Positions 1-5,076 of a stretch of 5,076 nt of DNA are shown here, piece by piece. The notes beneath the pieces were generated by a model. It did no database searches. It worked only from the letters and a program-made list of their open reading frames with translations, and had not been told where the DNA came from. Within the stretch, counting starts at the first letter, position 1; each line of letters starts with the position of its first letter. The stretch lies in assembly GCA_002732675.1 (NCBI GenBank), contig NVRR01000239.1, positions 1-5,076 of the forward strand. Reading direction: 5' to 3'. The position numbers and the translations under genes are program-made. Origin of the DNA: Sneathiella sp. (GTDB taxonomy: Bacteria > Pseudomonadota > Alphaproteobacteria > Sneathiellales > Sneathiellaceae).

Positions 1-1074
1 CGCGACGGTAGCAGGCCGGGCCGGGGTTGGCACCCGCCGATTCCGGTCCCACCCGATAGCGCGTTCCATCGAATTGCAGGACAGACCCGCCACCTGCGGC
101 CACCGTATGAATATGCATCATTGGCGCGCGCATACGAATGCCGGCGACTTCGGTCTCGAAGCTCCGCTCATAGGTACCCTCATAATGGGTCACATCCGTC
201 GAGGTGCCCCCATATCGAAGCCGATCAGCTTGGTCAGGCCACTCATGGCCGCTGTCCGGGTCATGCCGACGACGCCGCCTGCCGGGCCAGACAGGATCGC
301 GTCCTTGCCCCGGAACCGCCGGGCATCCGTCAGGCCGCCGTTGGGCTGCATAAACATCAGACGCGGTCCGTCCGCGTTATCGTCGCTCATGCCAAGTTCA
401 TCCTTCACCTGATTGACGTAGCGCTTCAGGATCGGCGACAGATAGGCATCGACCATAGTGGTGTCACCACGAGCCACAAGTTTGATCAGCGGGCTGATTT
501 CATGGCTGGTGGAAATTTGCGTGAAGCCGATTTCCTGGGCGATTTTAGCGGCTTGACGATCGTGATCGGGAAATTTATAGCCATGCATGAAGGCAATTGC
601 GATGCCCCGAATGCCTTTATCATAAGCTGCTTGCATATTGTTGCGTAGATTTATCGTGTCCAAGGGCACCAGGACGGTTCCGTTGGCATCGACGCGTTCG
701 TCTGCCTCCACAGCCTCTTCATACAGAAGTTCCGGCAATTTTATATTGAGATCAAAAATACGGGGACGACTCTGATAACCAATTCGAAGTGCATCGCCAA
801 ATCCTCTTGTTGTCACGTAAAGGGTGCGATCGCCTTTACGCTCCAACAAGGCATTGGTCGCCACGGTGGTTCCCATTTTTATATTTTTAATGTGGCGGGC
901 GACATCCGTATCGAACCCGTCCCGGGTTAGCAGGTCCCGAATGCCCTGTACGGCGGCGTCTTTGTAGCGCTCCGGATTCTCTGACAGTAGCTTGTGAGAG
1001 ACGAGCGATCCATCGGGGCGCTTAGCGACGATATCGGTAAAGGTGCCGCCCCGATCAATCCAGATTTGCCACAT
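1..1074 (-). pseudogene. 5-oxoprolinase (HyuA / OPLAH type), N-terminal part, frameshifted and cut by the window edge
   Basis: This family hydrolyses cyclic amides with ATP; 5-oxoprolinase opens 5-oxoproline to glutamate in the cytoplasm. Conserved segments run in order: [10 protein letters not shown] (residues 7-16, the ATP-binding Gly-rich motif), [15 protein letters not shown] (27-41), [16 protein letters not shown] (66-81), [11 protein letters not shown] (89-99), [14 protein letters not shown] (115-128), [15 protein letters not shown] (157-171), [11 protein letters not shown] (260-270) and IGFDMG (284-289). [10 protein letters not shown] and the LYEE...DERV segment resemble the long OPLAH-type enzymes (about 1200 residues, HyuA and HyuB halves fused) more than stand-alone HyuA; the end is outside the window, so this is undecided. 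After Met288 the frame turns into GAPRRM and a stop at 192-190. The next frame gives [18 protein letters not shown], then [20 protein letters not shown] and [16 protein letters not shown] up to the left edge, clearly the same protein. One base is missing at the G run 211-207. Confidence 0.9.
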
Positions 1075-1083
1075 TTTCTTCGG

Positions 1084-1090
1084 TCCTTTT
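1084..1090 (-). promoter_or_regulatory. Ribosome binding site of the 5-oxoprolinase gene
   Basis: AAAAGGA on the minus strand is nine bases before the ATG at 1074-1072. It favours that start, which gives the family-like beginning [14 protein letters not shown]. The longer frame from 1134 would overlap the end of the large-permease gene and add a 20-residue basic leader. Confidence 0.65.
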
Positions 1091-1096
1091 CTTGGT

Positions 1097-2385
1097 TTAG
1101 CGAGAATAGACGGCTTCTGGGAGCCAGAGCGCAATCTGCGGGAAGGCCAGCAGCATCCCGATCATGACAAACATGGTGGTAACAAAGGGCAGGGTGCCAA
1201 TCATGACATCGTTGAGCTGGCCATGTTTCCGAATACCCTGCACCACATAGAGATTGATCCCGATGGGCGGCGTGATCAGCGCTGTTTCCAGCAGCACCAT
1301 CAGCAAAATGCCGAACCAGACAGGGTCATAGCCAAGTTCGACGATGATCGGGGCCAACAAAGGCGCCGTTGTCAGAAGCATGGAAAGCGTTTCCATAAAG
1401 CAACCCAGCAAGATCAGGAACGCAATGATCATCAGCATGGTCTGGAAGGGTGACCAGCCGAGATCGACGATAAATTGCGTCAGCGCCTGGGTTAAGCCGA
1501 TCGAGGCCAGAACGAAATTCAGGAAAATCGCGGCAAGGATGATCAACATGATCATGGCCGTGGTCCGCATGGTGCCCTCAATGGCGCCTTTCAGCATCTC
1601 GATAGTCAAAGTCTTGTTCGCAGCAGCAAGTCCCATGGCGGCGACCACACCCAGGGATGCCGCCTCCGTTGGTGTTGCCAGACCGGCATAGATAGAACCA
1701 ACCACAACAACAAAGATACCGAGGGGCGGGATCAGGCCTGGCAGGCTGGCAATTCGCGACGACCAGGTCACCTCGATTTTTGTACCGCCCAGCTTTTCTT
1801 GAACGTACAGGCGATAATCACGGTCAACATAAACAGTCCGGCAAGCAGCAAGCCGGGCAGAAAGCCTGCGAGGTAAAGTTCAGGGACGGAGGTGTCGGTC
1901 AGCAGCCCGTACAGGATGAGGTTAATTGAGGGCGGGATCAGGATGCCCAAGGTGCCGCCTGCTGCCAGAGTGCCGAGGAACAGGCGTTCATTATATTTAC
2001 GTTTCTGAACTTCGGGCAGGGCAACGGTGCCAATGGTGGCGGCGGTGGCCACACTGGAGCCAGAGGTCGCCGCAAACAAGGAGCAGGCGCCGATATTGGA
2101 ATGCATCAACCCGCCTGGCAACCAGCCAAGCCATTGCACCATGCCTTCATACATCTTTGAGGCAATACCGGAGCGCAGTAAGATCTCTCCCAGAAGTACG
2201 AACATCGGTATGGCAACCAGCAGGAATTCCGTACTGTTCTGCCAGGCAATATCGCCAAGGGTGCGGTAAAGCGGGCTGGTACTGAACGTGAAGTTGAGCG
2301 AGAACGCCAGCCAGCCTAAGGCGGCGGCGATCGGAATCCCGAAGGCAACAAGGCCCATTAGAACGACAACGGCTTGTATTAACAT
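1097..2385 (-). pseudogene. dctM: TRAP transporter large permease, DctM type, split by a frameshift
   Basis: This is the large, multi-spanning subunit that forms the translocation pathway of the TRAP transporter. It appears as two open frames of 205 and 224 codons that together make one normal DctM protein. The first half holds VAIPMFVLLGEILLRSG (58-74), SGSSVATAATIGTVALPE (108-125) and LAAGGTLGILIPPSINLILYG (140-160). The second half holds TPTEAASLGVVAA, FLILLGCFMETLSML, DPVWFGILLMVLLETALI and TPPIGINLYVVQGI, all typical of the C-terminal half. The first frame ends at TGA 1770-1768 after Trp199; just before this, the second frame encodes GGTKIEVTW across the junction, matching a continuous protein. 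The total of 1289 bases plus one gives 430 codons (429 residues). The missing base is most simply one G of the GGG at 1790-1788. An apparent GTG start at 1771 is probably not a true start. The gene ends with TAA 22 bases before the oxoprolinase gene. Confidence 0.9.
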
Positions 2386-2386
2386 T

Positions 2387-2991
2387 TCAGACGTCCCCTC
2401 TGTTAGCCGCGTTCTCGGTACTCACTGGAACTTCAGCAACGGTTTCTTCCGTGATTTGCTCATCAACTGATTTCACGCCGACGAGACGCTGGAGCATGTC
2501 GTAGTCTTTGCGCATCAGCGCCCCGATAGACGCACAATCAGGATGCCCGTTGCCAGCGCGAAAGCCAGGCCTAACCACCAGACGGTCTGTGGGATGGCGA
2601 GGGGCGTTCGAAGCGGAGTGATAGAGCGGGAGCCATAGTCATAACTGTCCATGAGGATACCCCATCCCTGATAGGTCATGAGGCCGATAAAGCCGAGCAG
2701 CAGAACGAGCCCCAGAATATCGGAAGCAGCGCGTGCCCAACGGGGAAACAGATGATAAAAGGCATCGACACGAATGTTAGAGCGCATAATCAGCGCGTAG
2801 GCGAAGGCGAGGCTGGTGGACATACCAAAAGCGTAGCCGGAAAGCTCATCTGAGCCCGCAAGGCTTACATTGAAAATCTTGCGGGCGAAAACGTCGATCG
2901 TTACCAGGAATGCGGCACCGATCAGCAGGATACCACCGAGCCAGACCAGACGCTGCGATATCCCCTCGACGGCTTTCAGTAATTTTATCAT
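2387..2991 (-). pseudogene. dctQ: TRAP transporter small permease, DctQ type, frameshifted near the C-terminus
   Basis: This is the small integral membrane subunit of the TRAP transporter, which pairs with the large DctM subunit in the inner membrane. Four hydrophobic segments are visible: about residues 14-36 (LVWLGGILLIGAAFLVTIDV region), 48-68 (GYAFGMSTSLAFAYALIM), 86-108 (ILGLVLLLGFIGLMTYQGW) and 130-153 (PQTVWWLGLAFALATGILIV). DctQ-type signatures are AGSDELSGYAFG, MRSNIRVDAFYHLFP and TPLRTPLAIPQTVWW. After Arg154 the frame runs into a TGA within four codons (RLSGR*). The adjacent frame continues as IGALMRKDYDMLQRLVG and ends with TGA at 2389-2387. Total length is 605 bases; adding one base near 2527-2530 gives an uninterrupted 201-residue protein. 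All membrane segments lie before the lesion, so the truncated product could retain some function. The stop is one base before the DctM start, indicating translational coupling. Confidence 0.86.
2395..2400 (-). promoter_or_regulatory. Ribosome binding site of the large-permease gene
   Basis: GAGGGG on the minus strand lies nine bases before the ATG at 2385-2383, inside the last codons of the small-permease gene. Ribosomes finishing the small permease would end at the next gene's start, a normal coupling arrangement for the two membrane subunits. Confidence 0.65.
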
Positions 2992-2998
2992 TATGATA

Positions 2999-3006
2999 CC
3001 CCTCCC
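2999..3006 (-). promoter_or_regulatory. Ribosome binding site of the small-permease gene
   Basis: The minus strand has GGGAGGGG ending seven bases before the ATG at 2991-2989. It decides the start of the DctQ gene. The upstream in-frame start at 3078 would overlap the binding-protein gene, run through the hairpin, and add a 29-residue extension with no family character. Confidence 0.7.
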
Positions 3007-3023
3007 ATGGTGCAGAAGTCGTG

Positions 3024-3052
3024 GGGGAAGCGGGAGTAGTACCCGCATCCCC
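3024..3052 (-). promoter_or_regulatory. Intercistronic hairpin between binding-protein and small-permease genes
   Basis: The transcript strand carries GGGGATGCGGG, a 7-base loop, then CCCGCTTCCCC. This gives ten base pairs, all but one G-C, with one internal T-T mismatch. It starts 9 bases after the TAG stop of the binding-protein gene and lies in the longest intergenic spacer of the operon (70 bases). No run of T follows, so it does not look like a simple intrinsic terminator. A 3'-end stabiliser or partial attenuator that keeps receptor mRNA above permease mRNA is the likely role. That role is inferred from position; the pairing is seen directly. Confidence 0.65.
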
Positions 3053-3061
3053 ATTTGGTGG

Positions 3062-4117
3062 CTATTTCTGGATGGCATTCAGGCCAATGATTTTGCCGAC
3101 GGAGGCATTCCAGTCTTTGGCGCAATCCTCACCGCAGCGTTCCGCCCAACGCGCCAGAATAACATCTTTGGCAATCTGGTTACGGGTTTTGAGGTCGGCG
3201 TCGCTTGGCTCAACCAGAACCATGTTGGCTTTTTCGCCGATATCGCATTTCTTACCGGAGAGGCAATCAAGGGCAATGGCATCTTCTTGCGCCGTCTCTA
3301 TCCACATGGCGTCGGTCAGCTTATCCAGTTCGGTTTTGAGTTTGGCTTGCTTTTCCGCCCCAAGAGAGTCCCATTTGTCCATATTCATGGCGCCGAATGC
3401 GAGGCCCCAGCCAACGCGCATTGTGTAAGCGTGATCTGCGACTTGGTACCATTTGGCCTTATAGGCAGACATGGTGCCGGTAATACCGCAATCGACGACA
3501 CCTTTTTCGGGGGCTGGGATAGCTTCGGCGAAGGGTACAGTGACGCTCGTTCCGCCAACGCCTTCGACGAAATCACCAAGTGTGGTTGCATAGACGCGGA
3601 TCTTCTTGCCTTTGAGATCACCGATGTCTTTGATTTCGCCTTTACACCACAGCATTTGGCTCGGGAACGGATAAACCTTCAGGAGCTTGGCGTTGTAATA
3701 TTGCGCAACAGCCTTTTCCAGAATTGGGAAGTAGGCTTCGGCGACTTTTCGCTGGGTTGCAATATCCTAAGTGACCGACGATAAGTCCGCCCCTTCAAAG
3801 ACAGGGTTTTCTGCCGCTACATATCCGGGAAGTCCGTAGGCGTAGTCATAAACGCCGTTTTTCAAAAGGCGCATGAATTCGAAGCCTTTCAGGCCCAGTT
3901 CGGTCTGTGGTTTGATATCACCCGTAATCAGGCCATCCGTTGCGACGGCGATTGTTTCGTTCCAGAACGGGCCTTCATGTTTTTGATAATTGGTCAGGCT
4001 GCCCTAGGTGCCGACAGCTTTAATCACGACCGGATCGTCGGCATATGCCGTTGTCCCGGTCAAGCCCATCGTTGCCGCCACGGCAACTGCAGACGCAATC
4101 TTGCAAAATGTTTTCAT
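3062..4117 (-). pseudogene. dctP: TRAP transporter substrate-binding protein, DctP type, interrupted by two TAG codons
   Basis: This is the periplasmic solute receptor of a tripartite (TRAP) carboxylate transporter. It captures the substrate and delivers it to the membrane subunits encoded next in the operon. Ignoring the stops, the frame is 351 residues long, normal for the family. A signal peptide covers residues 1-26, with likely cleavage after AYA and before DDPVV. Family-like segments follow: QTELGLKGFEFMRLL and YGLPGYVAAE before residue 110, VYPFPSQMLWCKG (about 148-160), DLKGKKIRVYAT with Arg174 in the conserved KIRV segment, and VDCGITGTMSAYKAKWY (208-224). TAG codons interrupt it at residue 38 (4006-4004, VGT*GSLTNYQ, where Trp is expected) and residue 117 (3769-3767, SVT*DIATQRK, where Gln is expected). 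The frame is undamaged beyond both stops, and the gene itself terminates with TAG after NAIQK. As written, no full-length receptor could be made without suppression. Sequence error is an equally good explanation. Confidence 0.88.
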
Positions 4118-4124
4118 TGTTATT

Positions 4125-4130
4125 CTCCCT
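4125..4130 (-). promoter_or_regulatory. Ribosome binding site of the TRAP binding-protein gene
   Basis: The minus strand reads AGGGAG seven bases before the ATG at 4117-4115, a strong Shine-Dalgarno match. It fixes the binding-protein start at an ATG followed directly by a textbook signal peptide. This matters because the nonsense codons would otherwise tempt an annotator to start the gene at an internal methionine at 3655. Confidence 0.75.
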
Positions 4131-4145
4131 ATTAGATTTAAAAAC

Positions 4146-5006
4146 TCAGGATTTGTCGGAGGGGCATGTCTTCAGGCTGGCGGTATCCCAGCTTTTGACA
4201 TCGGTGATCAGCATGTGTCCGGGCGCATGCGAGATAAACAAAGGTAACTTCGCGGCCTGGATGGCGGCTTGCGGTGTCACGCCGCACGCCCAGAAAACCG
4301 GAATTTCGTCAGCTTTTATTTCTGTTGCGTCTCCCCAATCCGGCGATGCGAGATCCGAGATGCCAATTTCTCCGGGGTCACCCATATGGATGGGCGCGCC
4401 ATGGGCTTGAGGGAAACGCGCTGTAATATTAACAGAGCGAAGCGCGTTGGCCTGTGACATTGGCCGCATGGAAACCACAAGGGGACCGGCAAAAGGACCG
4501 GCAAAGGTTGTTTCAATACGGGTTTGGTACATGGGGACCGTTTTGCTTGCATCGATATGACGAAGCGGAATGCCTTCCGAGATTAGCGCGTTTTCAAAAG
4601 AGAACGAGCAGCCAAGAACGAACGCGACCAGGTCCTCAGACCAGAGAGTGTTGAGGTTAAGCCGTTGCTCTTCAAGGGCGCCGCTGCGGTAGATATTGTA
4701 AACAGGGACGTCGGTGCGAATATCGACATCCGTCCCAAGCTCCGGCAGATACGGACTTTTCGCATCGGTCACGCCGACGAGAGGGCAGGGCTTGGGGTTT
4801 CTCTGACAAAAGCGGAAAAAATCCAGTGCGTACTCAGAAGGAACAATCGCAATATTGCCCTGCAGATGGCCCAGACCAAGGCCTGCTGTCTGACCGCAAT
4901 ATTCCTGCCGACGGATGCTAGCGCGCACGTCCGCCGGTGTGAGAGTTTTGAGCTGATTGAAGGCGTTCAGATCAGATTTCTCTGCCTTTTCCACTAAATT
5001 TCCCAT
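4146..5006 (-). CDS. DUF1445 family protein, D-glutamate cyclase-like / putative hydro-lyase
   Basis: This is a cytoplasmic enzyme of the DUF1445 (PF07286) family, often annotated as 'putative hydro-lyase'; Bacillus YcsI is a member. The characterised human relative (DGLUCY) converts D-glutamate to 5-oxo-D-proline, and applying that reaction here is inference. The family pattern is recognisable along the whole length: TAGLGLGHLQGN (residues 40-51), FCQRNPKPCPL (66-76), RTDVPVYNIYRSG (97-109), LVAFVLGCSFSFENAL (126-141), VVSMRP (177-182), HGAPIHMGDP (202-211), PVFWACGVTPQ (236-246) and SHAPGHMLITDV (259-270). The ATG at 5006 gives 286 residues, close to the usual 260-290. It is preceded by GGGG (5018-5015) eight bases upstream, a mediocre ribosome binding site. 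An in-frame TTG at 5075 is possible but would add 23 residues without family character. There is no signal peptide or membrane segment. It is the only complete, undamaged gene in the window, ending in TGA 28 bases before the binding-protein gene. Confidence 0.92.
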   Translation of the reverse strand: MGNLVEKAEKSDLNAFNQLKTLTPADVRASIRRQEYCGQTAGLGLGHLQGNIAIVPSEYALDFFRFCQRNPKPCPLVGVTDAKSPYLPELGTDVDIRTDVPVYNIYRSGALEEQRLNLNTLWSEDLVAFVLGCSFSFENALISEGIPLRHIDASKTVPMYQTRIETTFAGPFAGPLVVSMRPMSQANALRSVNITARFPQAHGAPIHMGDPGEIGISDLASPDWGDATEIKADEIPVFWACGVTPQAAIQAAKLPLFISHAPGHMLITDVKSWDTASLKTCPSDKS

Positions 5007-5037
5007 CCCGTTTTCCCCAGCCCCGATGCGCAAGGTC

Positions 5038-5076
5038 TTATTGTTTGTGTGGGAAAGTGCCGGCACGGGCGCCAAA
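5038..5076 (-). other. Possible C-terminal end of an unidentified upstream gene
   Basis: In the frame starting at the right edge, the minus strand reads FGARAGTFPHKQ and then a TAA stop at 5040-5038. This is 31 bases before the start of the D-glutamate cyclase-like gene, a spacing typical of genes in one operon. If real, it is the last 12 residues of a gene lying mostly outside the window. The other two frames are also open here, so the coding call rests only on position and spacing. The fragment is too short to assign to any family. Confidence 0.3.

Noticed and set aside
1043..1691. Plus-strand open frames opposite the large permease
   Set aside because: The minus-strand reading gives unmistakable DctM motifs; the plus-strand products are low-complexity, His/Gln/Arg-rich and without family features.
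3024..3052. Rho-independent terminator
   Set aside because: The stem is strong, but on the transcript strand it is followed by ACGACTTC with no T run, and the operon plainly continues with the permease genes.
2992..3078. Small permease starting at 3078
   Set aside because: This start overlaps the receptor's end and crosses the hairpin; the ATG at 2991 has a strong ribosome binding site and opens straight into DctQ-like sequence.
2870..3784. 304-codon open frame on the plus strand opposite the receptor
   Set aside because: It spans the receptor, the hairpin spacer and the start of the small permease on the opposite strand, and its translation shows no recognisable domain. It looks like a composition shadow.
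3767..4006. TAG recoded as a sense codon (pyrrolysine or an alternative genetic code)
   Set aside because: The two TAGs fall where different residues (Trp and Gln) are expected, and the same gene ends with TAG at 3064-3062 exactly where the receptor should end. No tRNA or recoding element is visible.
5007..5075. TTG at 5075 as the start of the D-glutamate cyclase-like gene
   Set aside because: The added 23 residues have no family character, and the ATG at 5006 gives a normal length; the region may instead hold the end of the upstream gene.
1..5076. A novel defence, mobile or CRISPR-like system
   Set aside because: Every sizeable stretch is explained by transporter and metabolic genes; no direct-repeat arrays, terminal inverted repeats, transposase or nuclease motifs were seen.

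Overview
The window reads as one minus-strand operon fragment from a heterotrophic proteobacterium. An alphaproteobacterium of the Rhodospirillales type is the best guess, from the style of the TRAP transporter and 5-oxoprolinase proteins; this is inference, since no rRNA or marker gene is present. Transcription runs from the right edge to the left edge. No mobile element, tRNA, rRNA or CRISPR array was seen, and essentially all bases are coding or short intercistronic spacers.

Layout in transcription order (right to left): (1) the possible last codons of an unidentified upstream gene (5076-5038); (2) an intact DUF1445 / D-glutamate cyclase-like protein (5006-4146); (3) a DctP-type TRAP substrate-binding protein with a clear signal peptide (4117-3062), interrupted by two in-frame TAG codons; (4) a strong hairpin between the binding-protein and membrane genes (3052-3024); (5) a DctQ-type small permease (2991-2387) with a single-base frameshift near its C-terminus; (6) a DctM-type large permease (2385-1097) with a single-base frameshift in the middle; (7) the N-terminal part of a HyuA/OPLAH-type 5-oxoprolinase (1074 to the left edge), also with a single-base frameshift.

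The gene set suggests a catabolic module: a tripartite TRAP transporter imports a carboxylate, and two soluble enzymes with links to 5-oxoproline (pyroglutamate) chemistry process it. Human D-glutamate cyclase, a DUF1445 relative, forms 5-oxo-D-proline from D-glutamate, and OPLAH-type enzymes open 5-oxoproline with ATP. The natural inference is uptake and use of D-glutamate, pyroglutamate or a related lactam. The substrate cannot be read from the sequence.

The most unusual feature is that four of the five recognisable genes carry lesions: two nonsense codons and three apparent one-base deletions. The protein on both sides of each lesion is otherwise well preserved. Either this is a very recently inactivated operon or the sequence contains uncorrected read/assembly errors. 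Both TAG codons can be explained by the same CAGG-to-TAGG change, one on each strand, which points to a shared cause such as modified cytosines.
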